Part shown: one piece after another, positions 32,297 to 44,511 of the stretch
Position numbering within the stretch: position 1 is the stretch's first letter
Layout of the letters: each line of letters starts with the position of its first letter
NCBI RefSeq assembly: GCF_036231945.1
Contig: NZ_CP109599.1
Span: 2,264,501-2,328,500, forward strand
DNA from: Streptomyces sp. NBC_01429
Lineage (GTDB): Bacteria > Actinomycetota > Actinomycetes > Streptomycetales > Streptomycetaceae
Direction: 5' to 3'
DNA length: 64,000 bases
Made by a program: the position numbers and the translations under genes
Notes under the pieces: generated by a model
Told to the model about the DNA's origin: nothing
What the model saw: only the letters and a program-made list of their open reading frames with translations
Database searches by the model: none

Positions 32297-34153
32297 GTGA
32301 AGACCCGACTCGCCTCCCCCAGACCCCGTTTCAGACACAGAACCGTCGCCGGTCTGACGGCGCTGCTGCTGCCGCTGGCCGCGCTCGTCGGCCTCGCCAC
32401 CCCCGCCCAGGCCGCCGAGTCGGCCACCGCCACCTACACCAAGGTCTCCGACTGGGGCACGGGCTTCGAGGGCAAGTGGACGGTGCGGAACACCGGCACC
32501 ACCAGCCTCTCCGCCTGGACCGTGGAGTGGGACTTCCCCTCCGGTACGGCCGTCACCTCCGGCTGGGACGCCGACATCACCGGCTCCGCCAACCACTGGA
32601 CCGCGAAGAACAAGAGCTGGAACGGCTCGCTCGCCCCCGGCGCGTCCATCAGCTTCGGCTTCAACGGCAGCGGCGCCGGATCCCCGTCGGCCTGCAAGCT
32701 CAACGGCGGCTCCTGCGACGGCGGCCCCGGCGTGCCCGGCGACAACCCGCCCTCCGCACCCGGCACCCCCACCGCGAGCGACATCACCAACACCTCGGTC
32801 AAGCTGACCTGGGCCGCCGCCACCGACGACAAGGGCGTCAAGAACTACGACGTCCTGCGCGGCGGCGCCAAGATCGCCACGGTCACCGGTACGACGTACA
32901 CCGACACCGGTCTGAGCGCCGGCACGGACTACTCGTACACCGTCCAGGCCCGCGACACCGCCGACCAGACGGGCCCGGTCAGCGGCGCCCGCACGGTGCG
33001 CACCACCGGCGGCGGCACCGGCCCCGGCCCCGGCACGGGCGACAAGGTCAAGCTCGGCTACTTCACCGAGTGGGGCGTCTACGACCGCAACTACCACGTC
33101 AAGAACCTGGTGACCTCCGGCTCCGCGAGCAAGATCACCCACATCAACTACTCCTTCGGCAACGTCACCGGCGGCAAGTGCGCCATGGGCGACAGCTACG
33201 CGGCGACCGACAAGGCGTACACCGCCGACCAGTCCGTGGACGGCACCGCCGACACCTGGGACCAGCCGCTGCGCGGCAACTTCAACCAGCTGCGCAAGCT
33301 CAAGGCGAAGTACCCGGGCATCAAGGTGCTCTGGTCCTTCGGCGGCTGGACCTGGTCCGGCGGCTTCGGCCAGGCCGTGCAGAACCCGACCGCCTTCGCC
33401 CAGTCCTGCTACGACCTGGTGAAGGACCCGCGCTGGGCCGATGTCTTCGACGGCATCGACCTGGACTGGGAGTACCCGAACGCCTGCGGGCTGTCCTGCG
33501 ACACCAGCGGTCCCGCGGCGTTCAAGAACATGATGCAGGCCATGCGGGCCAAGTTCGGTACGGGCAGCCTGGTCACGGCGGCCGTCACGGCGGACGCCTC
33601 GGCCGGCGGCAAGATCGACAAGGTGGACTACGCGGGCGCCGCGCAGTACATGGACTGGTTCAACGTCATGACGTACGACTTCTTCGGCGCCTTCGCCGCC
33701 CAGGGCCCGACGGCCCCGCACTCCCCGCTCACCTCGTACCCAGGCATCCCGCAGGAGGGCTTCAACTCCGCCGACGCGATCGCCAAGTTCAAGGCGCAGG
33801 GCGTGCCGGCGAAGAAGCTGCTGCTCGGCATCGGCTTCTACGGGCGCGGCTGGACCGGAGTGAGCCAGGCGACGCCGGGCGGCACCGCCACCGGGGCGGC
33901 TCCCGGGACGTACGAGGCGGGGATCGAGGACTACAAGGTCCTGAAGAACACCTGCCCGCCCACCGGCACCATCGCGGGCACCTCGTACGCCAAGTGTGGA
34001 TCGAACTGGTGGAGTTACGACACCCCGGCCACCATCACGGCGAAGATGGCGTGGGCCAATCAGCAGAGCCTCGGCGGAGCCTTCTTCTGGGACTTCACCG
34101 GTGACACGGCCAACGGCGAGCTGGTGACCGCGATCAACAGCGGCCTCGGATAA
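32297..34153 (+). CDS. chiC: Secreted chitinase (CBM2-FnIII-GH18)
   Basis: A 618-residue exochitinase/endochitinase of the S. lividans ChiC / S. plicatus Chi63 type. GTG start with GAGGAG upstream. Signal peptide about 1-40 (basic start, Leu/Ala-rich core, cleavage near 'PAQAA'). Then a family 2 carbohydrate-binding module (about 42-134), a Gly/Pro linker, a fibronectin III domain (153-235), a second linker, and the GH18 barrel (250-618). The DxxDxDxE motif 'DGIDLDWEYP' is at 385-394, with catalytic Glu392. 'VLWSFGGWTWSGGF' precedes it. It should hydrolyse chitin outside the cell. Confidence 0.96.
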   Translation: MKTRLASPRPRFRHRTVAGLTALLLPLAALVGLATPAQAAESATATYTKVSDWGTGFEGKWTVRNTGTTSLSAWTVEWDFPSGTAVTSGWDADITGSANHWTAKNKSWNGSLAPGASISFGFNGSGAGSPSACKLNGGSCDGGPGVPGDNPPSAPGTPTASDITNTSVKLTWAAATDDKGVKNYDVLRGGAKIATVTGTTYTDTGLSAGTDYSYTVQARDTADQTGPVSGARTVRTTGGGTGPGPGTGDKVKLGYFTEWGVYDRNYHVKNLVTSGSASKITHINYSFGNVTGGKCAMGDSYAATDKAYTADQSVDGTADTWDQPLRGNFNQLRKLKAKYPGIKVLWSFGGWTWSGGFGQAVQNPTAFAQSCYDLVKDPRWADVFDGIDLDWEYPNACGLSCDTSGPAAFKNMMQAMRAKFGTGSLVTAAVTADASAGGKIDKVDYAGAAQYMDWFNVMTYDFFGAFAAQGPTAPHSPLTSYPGIPQEGFNSADAIAKFKAQGVPAKKLLLGIGFYGRGWTGVSQATPGGTATGAAPGTYEAGIEDYKVLKNTCPPTGTIAGTSYAKCGSNWWSYDTPATITAKMAWANQQSLGGAFFWDFTGDTANGELVTAINSGLG

Positions 34154-34172
34154 CCGGCGGCGGGCATACGGA

Positions 34173-34200
34173 GGGGGCGGCGCCCACGGGCGCCGCCCCC
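34173..34200 (+). terminator. Terminator after the chitinase gene
   Basis: GGGGGCGGCGCCC and GGGCGCCGCCCCC form a 13-bp perfect stem with a two-base gap, followed by TT. It lies 19 bp after the chitinase stop and before the convergent DUF2550 gene. Confidence 0.85.
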
Positions 34201-34222
34201 TTCCCCATGCCGTAGGCCGTGC

Positions 34223-34669
34223 TCAGGCCACGTTCACACGCTGTCCGGGCGGCGCCGCCTCCAGCCAGGCCAGGAAGCCGGTGAGCGCGTCGTCGCTCAT
34301 CGCCAGCTCCAGCCGGACCCCGCCGTGCGCGCAGCCCAGGATGACCGCGTCGGAGAGCAGGGCCAGCTCCTCCTCGCCCTCGGGCGCCCGCCTGGCCAGC
34401 ACCTCGATCGCGGAGCGCTCCAGGGTGCGGCGCGGGCGCGGGGCGTAGGAGAAGACCCGGAACCAGTTGATCCGGTCGCCGTTGTAGCGGGCCACGCCGT
34501 AGACCCAGCCCTTGCCGGACAGATCCGGCTCCTCCGGGACGTTCCACCGCAGACTGCAGTCGAAGGTGCCGCCCGAGCGCTGAATCAGCCGCCTGCGCAG
34601 CCCGAAGACGAAGAGCCCCACCGCAACCAGTACGACGACCAGTCCGCAGACAAGCAGAGCGAGGACCAT
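34223..34669 (-). CDS. DUF2550 membrane-anchored protein
   Basis: A 148-residue protein with one N-terminal membrane segment (about 2-24) followed by a basic stretch and a soluble domain: 'GGTFDCSLRWNVPEEPDLSGK' in part, 'GVARYNGDRINWFRVFSY', and 'LELAMSDDALTGFLAWLEAAPPGQ'. DUF2550 is conserved next to the atp operon in actinobacteria; function unknown. The ATG is chosen because AGGAGG lies nine bases upstream. The GTG six bases earlier is too close to it. It is on the same strand as atpC, 125 bp downstream of its stop, so it may be read from the atp operon. Confidence 0.82.
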   Translation of the reverse strand: MVLALLVCGLVVVLVAVGLFVFGLRRRLIQRSGGTFDCSLRWNVPEEPDLSGKGWVYGVARYNGDRINWFRVFSYAPRPRRTLERSAIEVLARRAPEGEEELALLSDAVILGCAHGGVRLELAMSDDALTGFLAWLEAAPPGQRVNVA

Positions 34670-34794
34670 CAACACCGACCTCCTCGCCTCATCCAGTACC
34701 GGAACACAACCGCAGCCGCATCGCCTCAGCCGCGACCCGGTCCGGAGGGTTCCGGAACGAGCCGCGGCTGAGGGTAAATCCGTTGTGGCAGCCC

Positions 34795-35169
34795 CTATCG
34801 GGCCGCCACCGCACGCAGTCGGACGTCGGCACGGCGCCCAGCGGCGTCGTCGTCACCCGATTTCGCGCGGTCCAGCGCACGCTCGGCGCGCTGGGGGTCG
34901 ATCTCATCCGCCAGCTCGGCGGTCTCCGCCAGCAGCGAAAGCTTGTTGTCGGCGAACGAGAGGAAACCACCGTGTACGGCGGCCACCACCGTTCCGCCGT
35001 CGCTCGTACGAATGGTCACCGGGCCAGACTCCAGCACACCGAGCAGCGGCTGGTGACCGGGCATGACACCGATGTCGCCGGACGTGATGCGCGCGACGAC
35101 GAGAGTGGCCTCACCGGACCAGACCCTACGGTCCGCGGCGACCAGCTCGACATGCAGCTCAGCAGCCAT
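34795..35169 (-). CDS. atpC: F1Fo ATP synthase epsilon subunit
   Basis: A 124-residue epsilon subunit of the F1 central stalk: 'AAELHVELVAADRRVWSGEA' (start), 'GDIGVMPGHQPLLGVLESG' as the conserved beta-sandwich loop, and a C-terminal two-helix region ending 'RLRAVAAR'. It couples rotation and can inhibit ATP hydrolysis. It is the last gene of the operon and is separated from atpD by 122 bp with strong hairpins, which could lower its output relative to the other F1 subunits. Confidence 0.96.
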   Translation of the reverse strand: MAAELHVELVAADRRVWSGEATLVVARITSGDIGVMPGHQPLLGVLESGPVTIRTSDGGTVVAAVHGGFLSFADNKLSLLAETAELADEIDPQRAERALDRAKSGDDDAAGRRADVRLRAVAAR

Positions 35170-35246
35170 GGGTGGCTCCTCGGGTCACCACCCGGCCGTA
35201 TCGCCGGGTGTTGGCTTCAATTCTATGGGGTGTCGATGGGAGCGTC

Positions 35247-36740
<1,494 letters not shown>

Positions 36741-37673
36741 TTACCTGTCACTCCCCGCGGTCGCGTCGGCCAGGGCGCTGGCGCCACCGACGATCTCGCT
36801 GATTTCCTGGGTGATTTCGGCCTGGCGGGCCGCGTTGGCGAGCCGGGAGAGGCTCTTGATGAGATCCCCGGCGTTGTCGGTCGCCGACTTCATCGCGCGG
36901 CGGGTGGCAGCGTGCTTGGAAGCGGCGGCCTGGAGCAGCGCGTTGTAGATACGGCTCTCGATGTAGCGCGGCAGCAGGGCGTCGAGGACGTCCTCCGCCG
37001 ACGGCTCGAAGTCGAACAGCGGCCGAACCTCGCCACCGCGCTTGAAGACCTCGGCCGACTCCTCCGCGCTGCTCGGCGCGAGGGTGAGCGGCAGCAGCCG
37101 CCTCTCGACCGGCGTCTGCGTCATCATCGACACGAACTCGGTGAAGACGATGTGGACCTCGTCCACCCCTCCCTCGGACGTGTCCTTGGTGATCGCCTCG
37201 ATGAGCGGGGCGGCCACCACCTTCGCGTCGGCATAGGTGGGGTTGTCGGTGAAGCCCGTCCAGGAGTCCGCGACCGGACGGTCACGGAAGCCGTAGTAGG
37301 CCAGGCCCTTGCGACCCACGATGTAGGTCACGACGTCCTTGCGCTCACTGCTCAGCTGGCTGGTGAGATGCTCGGCCGCCTTGATGGCGTTCGAGGAGTA
37401 GCCCCCGGCCAGACCGCGGTCGCTCGTGATGAGCAGGACCGCGGCCCGGGTCGGGTTCTCGACCTCGGTGGTCAGGGCGTGCTTGGTGGAGGATCCGGTC
37501 GCCACCGCCGTCACCGCGCGGGTGAGTTCGGTCGCGTACGGCTCCGACGCCGCCACCTGGCGCTGCGCCTTGATGATGCGCGAGGCGGCGATCATCTCCA
37601 TCGCCTTGGTGATCTTCTTGGTCGCGGTGACGGATTTGATGCGACGCTTGTAGACCCGGAGCTGGGCTCCCAT
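36741..37673 (-). CDS. atpG: F1Fo ATP synthase gamma subunit
   Basis: A 310-residue rotor subunit. The N-terminal helix '[19 protein letters not shown]' and '[13 protein letters not shown]' and the C-terminal helix '[20 protein letters not shown]' form the coiled-coil axle. '[19 protein letters not shown]' is the conserved Rossmann-like segment. It sits 20 bp after atpA and abuts atpD directly. Confidence 0.97.
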   Translation of the reverse strand: MGAQLRVYKRRIKSVTATKKITKAMEMIAASRIIKAQRQVAASEPYATELTRAVTAVATGSSTKHALTTEVENPTRAAVLLITSDRGLAGGYSSNAIKAAEHLTSQLSSERKDVVTYIVGRKGLAYYGFRDRPVADSWTGFTDNPTYADAKVVAAPLIEAITKDTSEGGVDEVHIVFTEFVSMMTQTPVERRLLPLTLAPSSAEESAEVFKRGGEVRPLFDFEPSAEDVLDALLPRYIESRIYNALLQAAASKHAATRRAMKSATDNAGDLIKSLSRLANAARQAEITQEISEIVGGASALADATAGSDR

Positions 37674-37693
37674 GAGTCAGGTCCCTTCCGTCG

Positions 37694-39289
37694 TCACTTG
37701 GAGACGTTGGCGGCCGGGGCGTCGTCTCCGAGGAGCTTGCCGTCCGAGGTCTCGAACTGCTGCTTGAAGGCGGCGATGGCGTCCCCGATGGCCTGGATCG
37801 TGTCGTCGTTCATCTTGCCGCCCTCGGCGATACCGGTGAGGAGCTCCTTGCGCTCGCGGCGCAGGTGCTCCAGCAGCTCGGTCTCGAAGCGGCTGATGTC
37901 CTCGACCGGGACGTCGTCCAGCTTGCCGGTGGTGCCGGCCCAGACGGAGACGACCTGCTCCTCGACGGGGAAGGGGGCGTACTGCGGCTGCTTCAGCAGC
38001 TCGACGAGACGCTTACCGCGCTCCAGCGACGCCTTGGAGGTGGCGTCCAGGTCGGAACCGAAGGACGCGAACGCCTCCAGCTCGCGGTACTGGGCGAGGT
38101 CCACGCGCAGTCGGCCGGAGACCTGGCGCATCGCCTTGTGCTGGGCGGAGCCACCGACACGGGAGACCGAGATACCGACGTTCAGCGCGGGCCGCTGGCC
38201 GGCGTTGAACAGGTCGGACTCCAGGAAGCACTGGCCGTCGGTGATGGAGATGACGTTGGTCGGAATGAACGCCGACACGTCGTTCGCCTTGGTCTCGACG
38301 ATCGGCAGACCGGTCATCGAACCGGCGCCCAGCTCGTCGGAGAGCTTGGCGCAGCGCTCCAGCAGACGCGAGTGCAGGTAGAAGACGTCACCCGGGTAGG
38401 CCTCACGGCCCGGCGGGCGGCGCAGCAGCAGGGACACGGCGCGGTAGGCGTCGGCCTGCTTCGAGAGGTCGTCGAAGATGATCAGGACGTGCTTGCCCTG
38501 GTACATCCAGTGCTGGCCGATGGCCGAGCCGGTGTACGGCGCCAGGTACTTGAAGCCGGCCGGGTCGGACGCGGGGGCCGCGACGATGGTCGTGTACTCC
38601 AGCGCGCCGGCCTCTTCCAGCGCACCGCGTACGGACGCGATGGTGGAGCCCTTCTGGCCGATGGCGACGTAGATGCAGCGGACCTGCTTGTTCACGTCGC
38701 CCGAGCGCCAGTTGTCGCGCTGGTTGATGATCGTGTCGACGGCCAGCGCGGTCTTGCCGGTCTGCCGGTCGCCGATGATCAGCTGACGCTGACCGCGGCC
38801 GATCGGGACCATCGCGTCGACGGCCTTGTAGCCGGTCTGCATCGGCTCGTGGACCGACTTGCGGACCATGACGCCGGGAGCCTGCAGCTCCAGGGCACGC
38901 CGGTCCTCGGTCGCGATCTCGCCGAGACCGTCGATCGGGTTGCCGAGCGGGTCGACGACACGGCCGAGGTAGCCCTCGCCGACCGCCACGGAGAGGACCT
39001 CGCCGGTACGGGTGACCGACTGCCCCTCCTCGATACCGCTGAACTCGCCGAGGACGATCGAACCGATCTCGCGCTCTTCGAGGTTGAGGGCGAGACCGAG
39101 GGTGCCGTCCTCGAACTTCAGCAGTTCGTTCGCCATGGCCGAGGGCAGTCCCTCGATCCTGGCGATACCGTCTCCGGCCACGCTGACCGTACCGACCTCC
39201 TCGCGCGAGGCCGCGTCCGGCTTGTACGACTGGACAAAGTTCTCCAGCGCATCCCGGATCTCCTCCGGCCGGATCGTGAGCTCCGCCAT
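37694..39289 (-). CDS. atpA: F1Fo ATP synthase alpha subunit
   Basis: A 531-residue regulatory nucleotide-binding subunit with Walker A '[13 protein letters not shown]', '[15 protein letters not shown]', '[17 protein letters not shown]' and the conserved '[10 protein letters not shown]' containing the Arg finger. The ATG start reads [19 protein letters not shown] 187-bp gap separates it from atpH; in that gap a TTTCTTTGGGGG / CCCCCAGAAAG-type inverted repeat (39325-39366) can form a hairpin. Confidence 0.98.
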   Translation of the reverse strand: MAELTIRPEEIRDALENFVQSYKPDAASREEVGTVSVAGDGIARIEGLPSAMANELLKFEDGTLGLALNLEEREIGSIVLGEFSGIEEGQSVTRTGEVLSVAVGEGYLGRVVDPLGNPIDGLGEIATEDRRALELQAPGVMVRKSVHEPMQTGYKAVDAMVPIGRGQRQLIIGDRQTGKTALAVDTIINQRDNWRSGDVNKQVRCIYVAIGQKGSTIASVRGALEEAGALEYTTIVAAPASDPAGFKYLAPYTGSAIGQHWMYQGKHVLIIFDDLSKQADAYRAVSLLLRRPPGREAYPGDVFYLHSRLLERCAKLSDELGAGSMTGLPIVETKANDVSAFIPTNVISITDGQCFLESDLFNAGQRPALNVGISVSRVGGSAQHKAMRQVSGRLRVDLAQYRELEAFASFGSDLDATSKASLERGKRLVELLKQPQYAPFPVEEQVVSVWAGTTGKLDDVPVEDISRFETELLEHLRRERKELLTGIAEGGKMNDDTIQAIGDAIAAFKQQFETSDGKLLGDDAPAANVSK

Positions 39290-39476
39290 CTGGGTTCCCT
39301 GCTCTCCTTGTTGGGCCCGAAGTTTCTTTGGGGGGCTGCCATGTTCCGGGGGCGGCCCCCAGAAAGATCTTCTGCAATCTCTGCACGGCCCAACCGGGCC
39401 GCTGGTCTTGCTCTGTTCTGTTGCCGGCGCCGGCCGGTGGTCCGGCTGGTGCCGGCGGCTGTCCGTCGGGCTGCCG

Positions 39477-40298
39477 TCAGCCGGCCAGCCGCCGTTCCGC
39501 CTCTTCGAGGCGAGCCGCGACCGTGCCGTTGATGATCTCGTCGCCGACCCGCACCGTGATCCCGCCGAGGACCTCGGGGTCCACGTCCAGGTTCAGGTGC
39601 ATGGTGTGCCCGTAGAGCTTCGCCAGAGCCGCGCCGAGGCGCTGCTTCTGTACGTCGGTGAGCGGCACCGCCGAGGTGATCACGGCGACCCTGCGGTCCC
39701 GGCGCGCGGCCGCGAGCCGGGAGAGGGTCTGGAGACCCGCTTCCAGGCTACGTCCCCGGGGCCGGGTCACAAGGCGCACTACCAGACGCTCGGTGACCGG
39801 ATTCGCCCGGCCCCCCAGCAGACTGTGCAGCAGCTCGGTCTTGGCGGCGACCGTCGCCGACCGGTCGGTCAGCGCGGCACGCAGTCCGGTGCTGGACTCG
39901 ACGATCCGGCCGAACCGGAACAGCTCGTCCTCCACGTCGTCCAGCGTGCCGGCCCGCTGCGCGGCGGTCAGCTCGGCGAGAGCCGCCAGCTCCTCCACCG
40001 CGTCGACCAGGCCGCGCGCGCCCGACCAGCGGGCCCGGACCATGCCGGAGACCAGGTCCGCGGTGGTACCGCTCACCTGTCCCGCCAGCAGCTGCCCGGC
40101 CAGCTCGGCCTTGGCCTCACCGGTCCGCGCGGGGTCGGTGAGGACCCTGCGCAGCGACGCCTCGCGGTCGAACAGCGCGGTGACGGCTGCCAGCTCGTCC
40201 GCGAGCTTCGCCGCGTCGGCCGACGTGGAGTCGGTCAGCGCGTCGAGACGCTCGCGGGCGGCGGCCAGCGCCGCACGGCTCGCTCCGTGCGCAGTCAC
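39477..40298 (-). CDS. atpH: F1Fo ATP synthase delta subunit
   Basis: A 273-residue peripheral stalk subunit, longer than the roughly 180 residues of E. coli delta; actinobacterial versions of about 270 residues are usual. The C-terminal part '[21 protein letters not shown]' and '[21 protein letters not shown]' is characteristic. The GTG start lies within the stop of atpF (GTGA). It connects the F1 head to the b-subunit stalk. Confidence 0.96.
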   Translation of the reverse strand: MTAHGASRAALAAARERLDALTDSTSADAAKLADELAAVTALFDREASLRRVLTDPARTGEAKAELAGQLLAGQVSGTTADLVSGMVRARWSGARGLVDAVEELAALAELTAAQRAGTLDDVEDELFRFGRIVESSTGLRAALTDRSATVAAKTELLHSLLGGRANPVTERLVVRLVTRPRGRSLEAGLQTLSRLAAARRDRRVAVITSAVPLTDVQKQRLGAALAKLYGHTMHLNLDVDPEVLGGITVRVGDEIINGTVAARLEEAERRLAG

Positions 40299-40840
40299 CG
40301 GCTCGCCTCGGCCTTCACGGCGCCGTCCTCGAGCTCGTCGAGGAAGCGGTCGATGGTGCGGCTCTGCCGGGCGCTGTCCTCAAGGGACTCGCCGACGAGC
40401 TTGCCGGCCAGGTCGGTGGCGAGCTTGCCCACGTCCTGACGCAGCGAGCCGGCGGCCGCCTTGCGGTCGGCCTCGATCTGGGCATGGCCGGCGGCGATGA
40501 TCTCTTCGCGCTGCCGCTGGCCTTCCGCCTTCATCTCCTGGATGATCGCGGTGCCCTGCTCGGTCGCCTCCTGGCGGAGACGCGCGGCCTCGTGCCGGGC
40601 TTCGGCGAGCTGGGCCTTGTACTGCTCAAGGACGCTCTGCGCCTCGATCTGAGCCGCTTCGGCCTTCTCGATACCGCCTTCGATCGCCGCGTGACGCTCG
40701 TCCAGGGCCTTGTTGATGGCCGGGAGGAGTTTCTTCGCGAAGACGAAGTAGATAATGCCGAAACAGATCAGACCGATGACGACCTCGGGCCAGACCGGGA
40801 GCAGCGGGTTCTGCGGCTCCGTGGATGCCAGGTACATCAT
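40295..40840 (-). CDS. atpF: F1Fo ATP synthase b subunit
   Basis: A 181-residue protein with one N-terminal membrane helix (about 18-36, 'EVVIGLICFGIIYFVFAKKL') and a long charged helix that dimerises as the peripheral stalk. Two ATG codons stand in tandem at the start; the first is used here. It overlaps atpH by four bases and follows atpE after 44 bp. Confidence 0.97.
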   Translation of the reverse strand: MMYLASTEPQNPLLPVWPEVVIGLICFGIIYFVFAKKLLPAINKALDERHAAIEGGIEKAEAAQIEAQSVLEQYKAQLAEARHEAARLRQEATEQGTAIIQEMKAEGQRQREEIIAAGHAQIEADRKAAAGSLRQDVGKLATDLAGKLVGESLEDSARQSRTIDRFLDELEDGAVKAEASR

Positions 40841-40884
40841 GGTGGACCTTTCGTCGGATACGGCTATGTCCTGACCCTCAGGGT

Positions 40885-42016
<1,132 letters not shown>

Positions 42017-42241
42017 CGGGGGCTCCTTCAGCGTGGCGCATAGGTACGGCAACCTCATGGTGTCGGCGCGGCGCGCAGCCACGATTCGGCACTGGACTGG
42101 TGAAACGGATGTGGGGACGACGGACGGGCGATGAGCCTCGCGTGAGAACAGGCGTCAGCTCGGATGCCCGCGTCCGCAATGCCGCAGTTGGCACCGGACG
42201 ATAGCAGGGTCCCGAACAGGCACTTATTCCGGCCCTACCTC

Positions 42242-42679
42242 TCACGTCGAAGAACCGCTCTTCCCGGCCTTCTCGGCCGAGGTGGACTCGGGTTCGACGT
42301 AAAGGGTCTTGGCTGTCATGTACGCACGGGCCTGGGCCGCGATCCACACGAGGACCGTCCCGACCAGCGTGAACGCGAAAGCCTTGGGGTTGAACAGGGT
42401 GGTGTCCTTGACCGCCGCCATGAAGACGAACAGCAGGAGCAGCTGCGAGGTGTAGAGCAGCAGTCCCATCCCCTGGAACAGGTGCGGCATTGACTTCGCC
42501 ACGCGTTCGAGCACCACGAGGCCGATACCCATGAAGACGATGACCACCGCCGTACCGATGACGGCACCCAGTGCTCCCTTGCCACCCGCGACCACACCAC
42601 TGATCACAGCGGCGACCGCACCGACGGCGGCGGTGGGCACAACTGTGTGAAGGAGGGTCCGGACGTCATTGGACGGCAT
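42242..42679 (-). CDS. atpI: AtpI, ATP synthase assembly/ion-transport protein
   Basis: A 145-residue membrane protein starting MPSNDVRTLLHTVVPTAAVG, with four hydrophobic segments (about 11-31, 35-58, 75-93, 97-117). AtpI helps c-ring assembly in some bacteria. The start is the ATG with this known N-terminus; 15 more in-frame codons upstream are possible. It is the first gene of the operon and lies behind a promoter with a Rex-like operator. Confidence 0.9.
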   Translation of the reverse strand: MPSNDVRTLLHTVVPTAAVGAVAAVISGVVAGGKGALGAVIGTAVVIVFMGIGLVVLERVAKSMPHLFQGMGLLLYTSQLLLLFVFMAAVKDTTLFNPKAFAFTLVGTVLVWIAAQARAYMTAKTLYVEPESTSAEKAGKSGSST

Positions 42680-42809
42680 GGCGGCGGCTCCGCTGAAACT
42701 GGGTGGGGCAGATGGTGTCGTCAAGGACGAGCGTAAGGCCCGGTTCGAGAGGTGATTTCTCGGGCCAACGGACCGTCGCTCTAAGGTCCTTCGGCTCCGT
42801 CGCCGGGCT

Positions 42810-42827
42810 TAGTGAACAGTATCACAA
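42810..42827. promoter_or_regulatory. Candidate Rex operator over the atp operon promoter
   Basis: TAGTGAACAGTATCACAA matches TTGTGAA-N4-TTCACAA at 12 of 14 positions. On the minus strand it contains TACTGT (42816-42821), a good -10 candidate for atpI. An AAGACC element lies 18 bases upstream of that box as a weak -35. A repressor bound here would block the polymerase. The surrounding 42780-42900 stretch is AT-rich for this genome. Confidence 0.6.
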
Positions 42828-42956
42828 ACTATTTGATGAGGTCTTTACCATGACGGTGTGCTTACTGTCACACATGAGAGTTAGCGCGCGCGTGTGTGCA
42901 GGACAGCGCGGCAACTTGTCTGGTATTGCGGCTCGATGTGAAAAATGGCGCGCCGG

Positions 42957-44378
42957 TCAGGGACGAGAACCAGCCTTACGTGGCTCAGTCGAACGCGAAC
43001 GAGCACTGAGAGCGGTCGCCCCGTTGACGCCGGCGGGAACGGGCATACGGTCCTCGGCCGCCTTGCCCTCGGTCGCCTCACAAGCCTCCTGAGCCTCCCG
43101 CGCGCCCTCGGGCCCACCCGGCTCGCGCTCGGCCGCCTCGTCCGGTGCCGCGCTCGGCGACTGCGGCGCCGACGGCTGTTCCCCGCCGTGCCGACGGCTG
43201 CGGCGCCGGTAGCGCGGCGGCACGAAGGACTGCGCCCAGAGCGGCGCCCGGGGGGTGAAGCGCGGCAGCAGCAGGAGCACCAGGCCCACCGCGCTCAGCC
43301 CGACGACGACGAACACGATCCACATCGACGCCGAGTGCACCGAGTACGCCACGACACCGAACGCGATCAGCGCCGACCAGAAGTACATGATCAGTACGGA
43401 CCTGCTGTGCGAGTGCCCGATCTCCAGCAGCCGGTGATGGAGATGCCCCCGGTCGGCGGCGAACGGCGACTTGCCGTTCCAGGCCCGCCGGACCACCGCG
43501 AGCACCAGGTCCGTGAACGGGATCGCGATGATCGTCAGCGGCAGCAGCAGCGGAATGAAGACCGGCAGCGCGGCGTGGGTGGCCTGCCGGGTCGACCCCT
43601 CGAAGATCTTCAGCGCGTCCGGGTCGACCTGTCCCGTCACGGAGATCGCGCCCGCCGCCAGCACCAGGCCGATCAGCATCGATCCCGAGTCGCCCATGAA
43701 GATCCGGGCGGGGTGCATGTTGTGCGGCAGGAAGCCCACGCACATGCCCATCAGGATGGCCGCGAACAGGGTGGCGGGGGCGGCGGCCTCGATGCCGTAG
43801 CCGTACCACATCCGGTACGCGTACAGGAAGAACGCCGCCGAGGCGATGCAGACCATCCCGGCCGCGAGGCCGTCGAGACCGTCCACGAAGTTGACCGCGT
43901 TGATCGTGACCACGACCAGCGCCACGGTCAGCAGCGTGCCCTGGCCGGAGGTCAGCGAGACCGTACCGACGCCGGGGACGGGAATCCACAGGATCGTCAG
44001 ACCCTGCATCACCATCACACCGGCCGCGATCATCTGCGCGCCGAGCTTGATCAGGGCGTCCAGTTCGAACTTGTCGTCCAGAACACCGATCAGCCAGATC
44101 AGCGCGGCCCCGGAGAGCAGCGCGCGCGGCTCGTTCGACAACTCGAAGACCCCGTTGAGGTTCTGGAGGTTGTCGGCGACGAGCAGTCCGGCGCACAGGC
44201 CGAAGAACATGGCGATGCCGCCGAGTCTCGGCGTCGGTTCGCGGTGAACGTCACGGGCGCGGATCTCCGGCATCGCTCCGGTCGCGATGGCGAACTTCCG
44301 CACCGGGCCGGTCAGCAGATAGGTCACCGCGGCCGTCACGCAGAGCGTCAGCAGGTAATCACGCACGGGCTGCCCCAC
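42957..44378 (-). CDS. Undecaprenyl-phosphate sugar-1-phosphate transferase (MraY/WecA/TagO family)
   Basis: A 473-residue polytopic enzyme that starts lipid-linked glycopolymer synthesis by moving a sugar-1-phosphate onto undecaprenyl phosphate. Motifs: 'REPTPRLGG' near residue 47, 'GVLDDK' with Asp101-Asp102, 'NAVNFVDGLDGLAAG' (about 161-175), and 'ADRGHLHHRLLEIGHS' in the sugar-binding loop. About eleven membrane segments are followed by a long Pro/Glu/Arg-rich cytoplasmic tail (from about 380). The start chosen is GTG at MGQPVRDYLL, because TAGGGT (44406-44411) looks like a -10 box that would start RNA inside the longer frame. The likely product is teichoic-acid or similar wall polymer linkage units. 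Confidence 0.88.
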   Translation of the reverse strand: MGQPVRDYLLTLCVTAAVTYLLTGPVRKFAIATGAMPEIRARDVHREPTPRLGGIAMFFGLCAGLLVADNLQNLNGVFELSNEPRALLSGAALIWLIGVLDDKFELDALIKLGAQMIAAGVMVMQGLTILWIPVPGVGTVSLTSGQGTLLTVALVVVTINAVNFVDGLDGLAAGMVCIASAAFFLYAYRMWYGYGIEAAAPATLFAAILMGMCVGFLPHNMHPARIFMGDSGSMLIGLVLAAGAISVTGQVDPDALKIFEGSTRQATHAALPVFIPLLLPLTIIAIPFTDLVLAVVRRAWNGKSPFAADRGHLHHRLLEIGHSHSRSVLIMYFWSALIAFGVVAYSVHSASMWIVFVVVGLSAVGLVLLLLPRFTPRAPLWAQSFVPPRYRRRSRRHGGEQPSAPQSPSAAPDEAAEREPGGPEGAREAQEACEATEGKAAEDRMPVPAGVNGATALSARSRSTEPRKAGSRP

Positions 44379-44511
44379 AGGAATCGCTGGCCATCTCAGC
44401 CCCACACCCTAGCCCGCGCGGAGGCGTCGGGTGGAAACGGAGTCGGCATATGGGCAAGGACACCTGGGTAGGCCGGTTGGTTGCACTGCCGCCGGACCGT
44501 CGGCCTTTCTC

